A stretch of 64,000 nt of DNA from assembly GCA_001936135.1 (NCBI GenBank), contig CP012817.1:3286001-3350000 (forward strand). The letters are read 5' to 3'. Below, in pieces: positions 18,175 through 28,500 of this stretch. Source of the DNA: Saccharomycopsis fibuligera x Saccharomycopsis cf. fibuligera. Its lineage: Eukaryota; Ascomycota; Saccharomycetes; Ascoideales; Saccharomycopsidaceae. Under the pieces are notes generated by a model. That model made no database searches, was not told the DNA's origin, and saw only the letters and a program-made list of their open reading frames with translations. Position numbers and translations under genes: made by a program. Position 1 is the stretch's first letter; each line of letters begins with the position of its first letter.

Positions 18175-21100
18175 TTAGTCAATATCATTGTCGTTAACAA
18201 TTATTTTTTCTGATACTTGAAGATCCGGACAATGTTGGCAATTTTTCTGTTTCAGCTCTACCTTTTTTTGATTAATCAACAACAAACGCAATTCTTTATA
18301 ACCATTTTCGGGATCCTTTGGAAGCATTTTTTCATGCGCAGCTAAGTAGCGATTTACTCTATCACTGTGTGCCACCCTTCCATACTTTGTATTCGCAGCG
18401 GCTCTTGGGTCTGCAATGTCTATAGTCTGCTTATTCACACAGCCATATTTGGTAAATAAGTCATACTCCTGCCGTTGCGAAACAAATCCCGATCTGCTGG
18501 AAAACCTCATTGAGATCAAGCTATCACCAGTAGCTTTCAAATCTTGCTCATAGTTGATGTTGGCTTTTTCCTTCGAAAGCCTTCTTTCGCGTTCCCTTTC
18601 GCGTTCTCTCTGACGCTCTAAACGTTTTGCTTCAACCTCTTGTCTTTTCTTTTCGCGTTTCTCTTGTAGTAGTATTCTTTTTCTTCTAATTTCATCTTCT
18701 CTCTCAATCCGCTTCAACGTCTCTGCTCTTTCTTTCTCTTCTAGAAGTTTCTCTCTATGGCGTTCTTCGTCTTCTAGCTCTTTCTGTTCTTTGTCTCTCA
18801 TCATTTTAATTATTTCTTCATCAGAGGTTTTCTCCACTGGTTTTGCTTTATTAACCATTCTCTTGCGAACTCCAAGACTGTGTCTTTTCAACGTATTAGT
18901 GACAATTCTGTTGTTTCTAATTCCTATTGCTCCAATAGTGTTCTTGATCAAACTGGTTATGTCTCTGCCAGACTTCTTTTTCACCACCTTTTCAATGCGT
19001 ACTTCATCTCCACTTTCCAAATTTTGGTCCTTTGCCAAAACTATAGAAACCTCATCATCGTCACTCTCACCATCTAAAATCCCAACTGGCTTTTTGCCTC
19101 TATCCTCATTGTTATGTGAAATTGCATGCTTACCAATGTCCTCTGACTCCATAGGGCTAACACTGCTAGTTTCTTCCATAGCATTATATGACGTGTCGTG
19201 GCCAACAATGGAGGAAGATGATTTGGAATCGTCATCAAAATTATCGTCATTATCATCATCAGAGAACTCATCAATTGGGAAAGCATCGGCTACATTGTGC
19301 TCAGAGATTTTAGCAGCAGGTGTTTGGCTTTTCAGTTGCGCTAGATCATGATTATCTGCTGACGATTTGGCTGACCTGGTTTCTGCACCACAATCCAAGT
19401 CATCGCTTTCTTCTGCACCGTGCGGTTTTGTATTAAGAACAATTCTAGAGACTGCATTCTCCTTTTGAGCCCTGTTATGATTATTCAGAACACGTAGAGG
19501 CGGTCCAACCAATATCCGTTTGCTTTGCTGATTATTATTTTCCTCGTCAGACAGATCGAGTAAATTCATAATGTCAGATTTTCTCTTTTTCTGTTGTGTA
19601 CGCGATTTACTATGTTTAAAATTCTCTTGTGGATCAGAATCATTATCAGATAAAGTAATGGTATTTTCTTTGGATAATGGCAAATCAGCACCTTTTTTCC
19701 TGACCATTGATGAAGCATTTTTAAAGCCAGTTTCCACATTGTCCGGCATAAAAAACCTCTTTTTTGGTTTGGGCTTCAAAAGAAGCGTTTCAATGCATTG
19801 TGTTCGCTGTTTCCCACCATTTTTCTTCTTTTTCGGGGCTTTGCCATTCATATGCTGAGTAGCAATCTTGATGATTTTATCATCCTCTTCTTCATTGATA
19901 AACTCCTCGTCCTCCGGGATATACTTTTTCTCACATATAGGTTTGTATTGAAGTGGGATTATTCTGTCCGATTCGTGGTACGTGATGTGATTTTCGTTCG
20001 TAATTTGATCTTGTACAACTTCATAACTGTTCATAGATCTGGTGAATTTTGTATTCTCAAGATCTGTCAAAAGTAAAAGAACTTTTCCATCCTTATTTCT
20101 TCCTGTTCTTCCCATTCGTTGAATATTTTTAATAGGAGATGATGTGGCATCATAGCAAACAATTAAGTCAACTTCACCAATATCCAAACCTTCTTCACCG
20201 ATAGAAGTAGCAACAAGAATATTATACTTGCCATACTTAAAATCCTGGATCAACTCTTTTTGCTGCTTCTGCGACATACCATTAATTTGAGCGCTTTCGG
20301 ACAGACCAGTTCTCCGAGCTTCTCTTTCTTCCTTTTCCCTTTGCTTTTCTTCACTTTTCTCCTTTTCTTGTTGCTCTTTTCTTTGTTCCTCAAGATCTAG
20401 CTCCGCCTTTTTCTTTCGTCCTCTGCCTTTAGGTTTGTTTTTTTCCCGAAATGCAACATCATCAAATTTTTCTTTCTCTCTGGACTGACCAATGAAAATA
20501 TGAGGTTTCAAAAGTTCAGGATCACCAATAGAGTCAATAGCTTTGACAATTTCTAGAGCAGACTCTCTCATTTCAGTAAAAATAATTACCCTGGAATTGC
20601 TACCACATTTGTGAGCATCATGAAAAAAAGATGTGAGCTCCTCAACAAGAATTTCCAATTTTGGATGACCAATATACATTATATCTTCAACCTTGTTCCG
20701 ATATATGTCAAGGATTTGCTTAATATTATCGTGATAGTAAAATTCAGCAGCAATTTTATTAGTTGATTTACCAAGATCATATTTTGCAGTAAACTCTTTG
20801 TATTTATTTGTCAAATAAGTGTAAAATGTTTTAATGCCATAAACTTTAAGCCGTCTTAGCATTTGACCGACGTATGACAATATTTGAAGAATAAAATAAA
20901 GATACCATTTCAATCCTTCAGAATACCGAGGATTATTTATTACCCTTTGAGATGATTCCATAGCTTTGAACGCATTTATTTTTGTCGGTTCTGTATCATC
21001 ATATACCTTTTGCTTATTAGCAATCTTGAGCGCTGGTTCAATCGCAACGCTCAATAAATCGATTATCTCCTCAATATCACTATTCAACCCAACAATTCTT

Positions 21101-21924
21101 TTATCTACTTCTTTATTCTTCATATACTTTTTTATGTCTGGGGATTCTTCTGTTCTAATTTCTATCTTTGTAGCAATTAAATTATCTACAATTTCTTGCA
21201 CACCAACAATGTCAGCGCCCGGTGTTGCAGTCAAGCCTAAAATCCGAAAAGAGAGAGTAAATCTTGATAAAAACTTTATAATGTTATTATAAGCGTAGTT
21301 CCCTCTTGTTCTGTGTGCTTCATCCACAACGAGCAAAACAATAGATTTCGGATCGCAGAAACCAGCTTTGAGATCATTTTCAATGACTTGAGGAGTAGAG
21401 AAGAACACCCGCTTGGAGCTCCATATTTCTGGGCGATTTTTCCTTGACTTGTCTAACAAGATGGCAACATCATCTGAAGGAATACCTGTCATCCCTACAG
21501 CAGCTTTGATTTGTTGTGCAACTAATGGTCTCGTTGGGGCAGCAAAGATAATTTTTGCTTCTGGAAACCAGCGATAGTAGTTCATCATCACACATGAAGA
21601 AATAAATGTTTTACCAGTCCCTGTTGGAATAGCACAGACGACATTCTGGTATAGACACTCCTTGACAATATTAAATTGATATTCGCGAATCGGGTAATTA
21701 ACTGGGTATATATATGAAGTTAGCTCATTATAATCAATTTTATGGTGTGTGGGACCAATTTTTATTGGATTGGTAGCAATCTCTTCGTACTCTTGATTGC
21801 TGTTTCCGTGTGTTTGGTGATCATTTGCAGTATTGGGTGGGCCATTCTCTAAAAGATCGATAAGTCTATCATCATCCTCACTATCATCTTCAAAGGAATC
21901 TGAATCGAAGCCGCTTTTATTCAT
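18175..21924 (-). CDS. MPH1: ATP-dependent 3'-5' DNA helicase of the FANCM/Mph1 family
   Basis: A 1,249-residue protein. The acidic N-terminus is followed by an SF2 helicase core: Walker A in AIPTGTGKT (residues 98-106), DEAH box in VVDEAHRTRG (about 201), LTATPG, and motif VI QRMGRTGR (about 600). In yeast Mph1 unwinds D-loops and remodels stalled forks, favouring error-free repair in the nucleus. A charged, lysine/glutamate-rich insert (about residues 495-531) interrupts the second helicase lobe before the GLSESAQINGMSQKQQ segment; low-complexity charged inserts are known here in yeast orthologs. The C-terminal half is acidic and then coiled-coil-like (about 1025-1135). Two MCB sites lie in the promoter. 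Confidence 0.95.
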   Translation of the reverse strand: MNKSGFDSDSFEDDSEDDDRLIDLLENGPPNTANDHQTHGNSNQEYEEIATNPIKIGPTHHKIDYNELTSYIYPVNYPIREYQFNIVKECLYQNVVCAIPTGTGKTFISSCVMMNYYRWFPEAKIIFAAPTRPLVAQQIKAAVGMTGIPSDDVAILLDKSRKNRPEIWSSKRVFFSTPQVIENDLKAGFCDPKSIVLLVVDEAHRTRGNYAYNNIIKFLSRFTLSFRILGLTATPGADIVGVQEIVDNLIATKIEIRTEESPDIKKYMKNKEVDKRIVGLNSDIEEIIDLLSVAIEPALKIANKQKVYDDTEPTKINAFKAMESSQRVINNPRYSEGLKWYLYFILQILSYVGQMLRRLKVYGIKTFYTYLTNKYKEFTAKYDLGKSTNKIAAEFYYHDNIKQILDIYRNKVEDIMYIGHPKLEILVEELTSFFHDAHKCGSNSRVIIFTEMRESALEIVKAIDSIGDPELLKPHIFIGQSREKEKFDDVAFREKNKPKGRGRKKKAELDLEEQRKEQQEKEKSEEKQREKEEREARRTGLSESAQINGMSQKQQKELIQDFKYGKYNILVATSIGEEGLDIGEVDLIVCYDATSSPIKNIQRMGRTGRNKDGKVLLLLTDLENTKFTRSMNSYEVVQDQITNENHITYHESDRIIPLQYKPICEKKYIPEDEEFINEEEDDKIIKIATQHMNGKAPKKKKNGGKQRTQCIETLLLKPKPKKRFFMPDNVETGFKNASSMVRKKGADLPLSKENTITLSDNDSDPQENFKHSKSRTQQKKRKSDIMNLLDLSDEENNNQQSKRILVGPPLRVLNNHNRAQKENAVSRIVLNTKPHGAEESDDLDCGAETRSAKSSADNHDLAQLKSQTPAAKISEHNVADAFPIDEFSDDDNDDNFDDDSKSSSSIVGHDTSYNAMEETSSVSPMESEDIGKHAISHNNEDRGKKPVGILDGESDDDEVSIVLAKDQNLESGDEVRIEKVVKKKSGRDITSLIKNTIGAIGIRNNRIVTNTLKRHSLGVRKRMVNKAKPVEKTSDEEIIKMMRDKEQKELEDEERHREKLLEEKERAETLKRIEREDEIRRKRILLQEKREKKRQEVEAKRLERQRERERERERRLSKEKANINYEQDLKATGDSLISMRFSSRSGFVSQRQEYDLFTKYGCVNKQTIDIADPRAAANTKYGRVAHSDRVNRYLAAHEKMLPKDPENGYKELRLLLINQKKVELKQKNCQHCPDLQVSEKIIVNDNDID

Positions 21925-22022
21925 TATTCATATGAATATCTAAGCTGGTATTATTATTGCCCAAGGTGTAAGCACAAAAGATAAAATGCGCGAAGCTCAT
22001 CGCATCTTGATGAATCAAAACA

Positions 22023-22053
22023 ACGCGTAAATATTTCCACGGGTGGCACGCGT
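22023..22053. promoter_or_regulatory. Pair of MCB (ACGCGT) elements upstream of MPH1
   Basis: ACGCGT at 22023-22028 and 22048-22053, both continuing as ACGCGTAAAT, 25 bp apart and about 100-130 bp from the MPH1 ATG. ACGCGT is the MBF site of G1/S genes in yeasts, fitting a replication-repair helicase. Confidence 0.6.
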
Positions 22054-22190
22054 AAATTGCCGAAACTTACATGATTAAGTATTACCCGTCATTAAGATTG
22101 TATATATAAGCGAAGAAAAATTGTGGTTTTAATTTTCGAAATTTTTTTTTTTTTCCTTCTTACTTCTGTATCAACTATTACAGTCGACGA

Positions 22191-22295
22191 TGAATGGTTA
22201 TTATCCGTTTATTCTTCTCACGGATTCTTTAGTTACTTCGGCAATTGAGGAATATTGTGGGAGCTGCGGAATCGTTGTGGCCTCACCACCTTAAA
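22191..22295 (+). CDS. Possible 34-residue small ORF
   Basis: ATG at 22191 opens a 34-codon frame (MNGYYPFILLTDSL...SPP) ending in TAA. Its upstream looks promoter-like: a TATATATAA box about 90 bp before and a T/pyrimidine-rich stretch between. No known family; it may be chance. Confidence 0.2.
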
Positions 22296-22931
22296 TGACG
22301 CTTAGAACTATCTGAGGCTGCTATATAGTTGATCAGTATATAAACATTATTTGTATTCATTTGTTTGAAACTGTTTCTGTTTTGAAATAAATGAACTATT
22401 TTAATTTTCATGAATAAAGCTGTAGATTTTAACAGTTTTGGAAATACTTGAGAATGGTGTACTTTGTTCAACTACTCTCTAAAGTACTGACTTTTGTTAA
22501 GATGTGTTAAAAAGATGGTTGAAAATGACCGACTCAAGAAACCAACGCGGCAAAGTGCGAGAAGCACATGAACACCCTTAGACTGCTGACGTGAGATGTT
22601 TGTCATCTAATCTTTTGGCGTGTCTGCATGCATAGTGCTCGTGACTATGCTGCAGGCCATCATCACAATCCCTTAAGGAGTTTGTACTCCTGAGCTCATC
22701 GCTCATCTTATCTTAGTAACTGTGGTTCTTGTTTTATATCACCGCCACTTTGTTCATTAGAAACTATCGTTCCTACCTGTTTACTGCTTGAAAAGATTTA
22801 TCGCAATTTACGTCGGTATTATAGCTCATCAATTAGAATTTTTGTTTCACCCTTTTAATATAATAAAACACTAAAGAGATTTTATTGCTCCTTCAACATT
22901 TTCTTTCTCTTGTGTTGATTTGCCCCTCAAA

Positions 22932-24650
22932 ATGTCCTCAGCACAGTCTCCTTCAGAGCAATGGCCAACAAGGCTCATTAAAGTCCAACAATCTGATACC
23001 ATTACTATCGGTCGTGCTTCACGATCATCCAACAGTAACGAAATTCATATAGCTGCTCGCCAGGCCACCATTAACAATGCTTACTTCAATGAACGTACTT
23101 TGTCAGCCGATCATGCGAAGATTCTGAGATTGGAATCATCTAACAAGTTTGTATTATGGGACTCGGGATCCCAGCATGGTGTTGTGTTTAAAGGTAAGCT
23201 ATTACCAAAAGGTGTCAGAGTTGCTATCAACTCAAATGACACTATTGGCTTGGTCTATGATACGAAGAACAAAGCATTGAGATCAAAAACTTCAGAGCAT
23301 GAAGATAAACAAAAGATTAATTTGGGCCAAATCAATGATGTCTCCAACTCTCACGAACTTCCATCTGATTGGATTAATGCTGATTTGAACAATACTAAAG
23401 TTTGGCTAAAATTCGTTATTAAGCCAAGTTTTACTCAAAACTCAAACTTTGTTTGTCTTACCAGAATTAATATGACTGGAAAGCCTCAAAAATCGCAAAA
23501 CAGCCTTCGTTTCATTTTAAATGATCCTCTTGAGTCTGAATCAGTTGAAACTGAGAAAGACTTTTTGGAAGAATCTATGGTAAAGCCGCTCATTGTCAAT
23601 TCTGCTGATAATGAATCGTTAATTTTCTCTAAAGACCATAGTGATGAGGTTATTAATGCAGATGCGGACGATAGCGATGGTGATGAAGAAAATAACTACA
23701 ATATTCTCGATAACCGTTTTGGCTCCGATGATGATTATGGGGTTTTTGGCTCTGATGAGGAAGCTGATAAATCGGTTAGTGATACTACCTCGGATAAATC
23801 GTTGGAACAAAGTCTTTTTAACGGCGATTCAGAGTTTGACTCCAGCGAAGGATATGGCTCGGAATCTGATTCTGATGTTGATTCTATGGTTGACAAAAAA
23901 ACTATGGCCATTAGTAAAAAGGATGATTCAGGAGTGAGCATTTCTGAAGAACACGACTTAACAGCAAAACCAGTTATTGATTTGGATGAGTATCAGGCGA
24001 ACGAAGCTGAGGTAGACGAAGTGCTAACATCTGCAGCCGAACCTGTCGGCAGCGACAGCGACAATAACAAAAACAGCAGTAATGCTTCCGAAGAAAGTGC
24101 ATTAATAGGAAAAAGCGATACTGTTTGGGAAATTGATGAAGAATTAGCTGACTTGGCCAACGATAAACAACAGAGCACAGAACAGATAAGTCAACTCAAA
24201 CAACAAAAGAATTATTCCTTAAATTCAAGGAGTGATGCTGCAGATACAGAGACGCTTGTTTCGAAGAGCAATTCAGATTGTTTGTTCAGGGAAACTGGCC
24301 TTGGACTAGATAGTGAGCAATCATCGCTTAGTACCTCGTTCAGCGATCATATTACAGCTGAATCACCTGCAACTTCTGCTGATGAAAACGACAGCAACAA
24401 AAAGATGGTAGTCCAAATCAACTTTAAGAAGAGAAGCAGATCTGTAATGGAGTTTGATGATGAACAAGAAGACGCAGGAAAAGAAAATCTTGCAGAACCA
24501 AATATCAAGAAAGGCAGAAAAGTCTTTACAAAAGAGAGACAATCTTTAATAAAAGGAGTTGGCATTGGATTGGTTGCTGGTTCTGTTTTTGGCACTGTTG
24601 CAACATTTTCAACTTTAGCTGCTTTAGGAGAACATTATTTAAAAAATTGA
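22932..24650 (+). CDS. Tail-anchored FHA-domain protein
   Basis: A 572-residue protein. The N-terminal FHA domain (about residues 15-110) shows TIGRASRSS, then NAYFNERTLSADHAKI and LWDSGSQHGVVFKGK, the Gly-Arg, Ser/His and SQHG equivalents of the phosphothreonine-binding loops. The inserted N-x-YF-x-x-R-x-LS-x-x-HA spacing resembles the Far9/Far10(Vps64)/SLMAP-type FHA. The middle is long, acidic and Ser-rich, without clear coiled coil. The last 30 residues form one membrane segment (GVGIGLVAGSVFGTVATFSTLAAL) with a short tail, as in tail-anchored ER or nuclear envelope proteins. The start is the ATG at 22932. A STRIPAK/Far-like role is inference; it could instead be a clade-specific FHA adaptor. 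Confidence 0.7.
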   Translation: MSSAQSPSEQWPTRLIKVQQSDTITIGRASRSSNSNEIHIAARQATINNAYFNERTLSADHAKILRLESSNKFVLWDSGSQHGVVFKGKLLPKGVRVAINSNDTIGLVYDTKNKALRSKTSEHEDKQKINLGQINDVSNSHELPSDWINADLNNTKVWLKFVIKPSFTQNSNFVCLTRINMTGKPQKSQNSLRFILNDPLESESVETEKDFLEESMVKPLIVNSADNESLIFSKDHSDEVINADADDSDGDEENNYNILDNRFGSDDDYGVFGSDEEADKSVSDTTSDKSLEQSLFNGDSEFDSSEGYGSESDSDVDSMVDKKTMAISKKDDSGVSISEEHDLTAKPVIDLDEYQANEAEVDEVLTSAAEPVGSDSDNNKNSSNASEESALIGKSDTVWEIDEELADLANDKQQSTEQISQLKQQKNYSLNSRSDAADTETLVSKSNSDCLFRETGLGLDSEQSSLSTSFSDHITAESPATSADENDSNKKMVVQINFKKRSRSVMEFDDEQEDAGKENLAEPNIKKGRKVFTKERQSLIKGVGIGLVAGSVFGTVATFSTLAALGEHYLKN

Positions 24651-25555
24651 GCACACATTTCGACTTAACTTTTTTATTTATTCTGTCTAACTCGTTTTTT
24701 TTTATTTTTTATTTTTTTTTTTTTTTTTTTTTCGTTATCTGTTTCAACAATTTTTATTTATTTTTATCTTGAATTTTATCTTTTGGATTATTGCTTATTT
24801 TGGATAATAACGAGGCTAATGGATGTTTTACAAATTTGGGTACTGGTTAGGGTTGGATTGTGGTTTTGGATTGTTACAGTACCATTTTTTGAGGCAATTT
24901 TGATACTATGTTTTTTATTTTTATTTTATGTTATTGTTTACTTTTAATTTACTATAATATTTTCTCCAACTGTTTTATGTTCATCATTCGATCGTGTGTT
25001 GGTCCTGCGATCCTGAATCTATTTGGTGATAAATATTTAGTTTCGCAGCTTAGTTTCTGACTGTTGCTGCTGTAAGAGAATTTGCCAGATGACGCTCTGG
25101 CGCGCTTTTGCTGCTGCATGAAAATCAAACCACTTGGGCGGTGCGTGAGCGTGCATGTTATTGTTTGTTTATTTTGTTCTGGTGAGTAGAAAATTTCTGT
25201 TTTTCAGCGCCTGCTGTTGTTTATGTGATCTATTTGTTTACTGACCGTTTACCAAAGCTCACTGAAACCAGATCAAAACACCCATCGATATCCTACACAT
25301 CTGCTCTGTGAACTAGTCAGCTTGCTACCATTTTTATACCCTTCTTTCCCTTTTGACTTCTCTGTGTCATTTGCAATTTTTTTTTTTTTTTTTTTTTAAT
25401 CTGTTGTATTACTTTTACACTTGTTGTACTATTTGGTTTTTTCCTGTTTCTCCCTCTTCCACTTTTGCTTTTATTTCAATATCAATATTTATTAGCAACG
25501 CTAGATTTCACATCTATTGGATCTCTTGTCCATGGCTAAAAACTACTAAAATAAA
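24651..25555. other. Intergenic: 3' side of the FHA gene and NUM1 promoter
   Basis: A 905-bp AT-rich spacer with T runs (about 24713-24732, 25379-25397). No gene or recognisable element. Confidence 0.6.
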
Positions 25556-28500
25556 ATGCCTCTTCCAGACCTTTCCAACCTTCCAAAGCTAAGAAAGTTT
25601 CAGGATGAAGAAGGAAACGAAGAGAACAATACCGCTCAAGATCTCAATAGACGGTTACCAAAACAAAGAAAGCCTACTCCAAATGATTTATTAGCTCAAC
25701 TCCCGTCTCTATCTAAGCGTGTCAGCAAAGAAAAATTGAATGATAATAATCAAAGTATTATGACAGCTCCCCCGATAAACCCGGGTCATCAAAATAATGA
25801 GCGAGACCTAAACTTCACGGTTAAGCTCTCTCAGAACTTGATTGTGCAAACGAGAAAGTTGCAGGCAGAAAATAAGATGAAGGATCAAAAAATATTGGAA
25901 CTTGCCAAACAGAACAAACAGTTGAGCAGCAGTGTATCAAACTTACAATCCAAAGTATCCGATTTAAGTAATAATGAGCAAATACTTGATGATACGAACT
26001 GGCAGTTGAACTTGAACTACCAGGAAAATTTGTCCAATTTGAAAAAATATGAAGAGCTAAACTTCAAGCTCAACAAGGATTTAGCTGCTTTGAATAATAC
26101 CAATAATGATTTGAATCAACAAATAGACGAACTTAATCTTAACTTAAAAAACCTGAATGATAATTATAATAATTACAAAAATGCTAACGAGTCGAGACTC
26201 GTTGAACTACAAGATCACATTGACGAACTCAATCTGGAAAACAACGAACTTACAGACCAAGTTGGCTTTTTGAAATCAGAATTGTCCAAGTTAACCAAAG
26301 AACAATCCGGAGCACAAAAAACATTGATCAATATTCCTGATTTGAGATTATTCAAGAACAGCAATGACTCTTCAACTAGCCAAGGAGATACCGATAATAA
26401 CATATTTTCGGACAAATTTAATGAACCCAAGGGTTCACCAATCAAAAGCATCCCAGCTAGAAACATCCAATTAGAATCACAGACTCTCAAGTCTAACTTG
26501 GATCATGCTCACCAAGTCATTACTAGATTAAGAAGCCAACTTTTGAAGTACAGACGTGAAAACCTTAGTGCTAGTGGAAGTGCCACTAAGTCCGAAATCA
26601 TTGGTAATGAAAACAGCACTCCAAACAAAAAAGTGAACCAATTGATAAATAAAAATAATGTGAATAGACGTTCCACTGAAAAATTGAAGGATGTGAAGTT
26701 ACAATCAGCAAGTAATAAATCTGTGGTGTACAAAATAATTGATGACGAAACTGATAAGTTATTAAAGGGCACCGAGAACTGGCAAGAATATGATCCTGCT
26801 GAGGATAGCGCAAGTGCTAGTGAGAGCGAACTGGATGAATTTGACAATTTTGGCATCAAAGATAATGAAGCGTCCTTCAGCAGTAACAAGAAAAATTTCT
26901 CATTCAGCAGTGATATTAACGCTGATCCTCAGAATACTTCCATGTTTATTTCATCTGCACATGAATCGCCAATCAAAAGCAAGTTCCTGAGAGACTCAAA
27001 AACTATTGTTGATGAGTATATTAAGCAGAACAATTTGGTGTTGATACCGATTGACGAATATCACCAAATGAAACCTTCAGGTACCCTCACTGGCTTGAAC
27101 CAGTACGATAGTGATAAGGAAGACAATGGCATGTTACAGAAGCCAAAGAGTCGAAAATCTTTGGGAGATGAAATATTCGAGTTACAGAATATGACGGAAG
27201 GCGATATAGATACTTCTCATAGTAGACTTATTGGCGAAGATGATTTGGATTTTGATGATGATTTCGATGAGAGCAGAAATATTAACGATGAGTCAATAGG
27301 TGACTTGGATCGCTCAGAAGAGTTTGTTACAATTAGGAAACATAAAGGAGAGAAGAAACTTGATGCTAAACTTTTGAAAGCTGAAAATGAATCTCTTAAG
27401 CAGTTGTTAGAGAGCAAGAAGATTACTAAAGAGAATATCCATAATTTTGCTAAGGAACACAATTTGAAAGCAATTGATATCAAGGAATTTGAAGACTTAA
27501 CTGAGTCTCAAAAGCAATTGCTCAATGAAAATAATGCGTTGAAGGAATCTATACTGGATTTGAATAACCAGAAGTCGAAGTGGGCTACTGAGATGGAGAA
27601 TTTAAACCAAAGTCATAAACTTCTAATCACGACCCATGATGAAAAACTTTCAAGTTTAGTAAAGTCACACTCTAGGGATATTTCTGAATGGATATCAAAG
27701 CATGATGCCGTATCTAAAGATCTCGTTGCTTTGCAAGCACAAAAGTCTCTCAACGATAAAGAGTTCAACGATCTTAAAATATCTCATGTCAATATTGAGA
27801 AAGAATTTAATGATCTCAAGAGCTCTTATGCCAAAATTGTAACCGAAAACGACAAAGTTGTTAAAGAGTTTGATAATCTTAAAACCTCTTACGCTAAGAT
27901 TGAAGCTAATAATAAAAATCTCAAATCTGAATTGGAACAAGAGGTTGTTGAAAACAATAAATTTAAGCAGCAAATTGAAGCTTTGCATACTGAAAAGGCC
28001 AAATTAGATAGTGTAAATCAAGACTTGAAATTTAATATTGATGAGTTAAAATTCCAGATTAATACCAGCAGCAAGAATTACAATACTCTTAATGATAAAT
28101 ATGAAAAGTTGATTTCTGAACATAGTGTTCTCACTAAAGAGCATGAAACCTTGAAAAATAAATCTATTTCCGTTGAAAAAACAAGAGAAACCATTTTATT
28201 AGAACTTGCCGAGTTGAAGACTCAAAATACTAAGTCTGTTGAAGAAAACGAATCCAATAAAAAGCAATTAACTGAAGTAAATAAGAAATATGCTGCGCTA
28301 AAGAAGTCCTATCAAGAACTTGAAAGACAAAGTGAAGAAAAGAAAGCTGAATTTGATACGCTAATCAAGACGGTTGACCAGCATAAGAAGCAACTTAGCG
28401 TCAAGGAGCAAGATCTTAGGGAGTTGAAGACGTTGCATAGTTCATTATCCGATATCCATAAATCTAATGAGGATAAACTCAATACTGTGGTCAGCTCTTT

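Larger units (their letters stand above)
21925..22931. other. Divergent MPH1 / FHA-gene intergenic region
   Basis: A 1-kb spacer. It holds two MCB boxes near MPH1, a TATATATAA-like box (about 22100) followed by a T-rich stretch and a 34-codon open frame at 22191 (listed separately), and otherwise AT-rich DNA before the FHA gene. No tRNA recognised. Confidence 0.6.
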
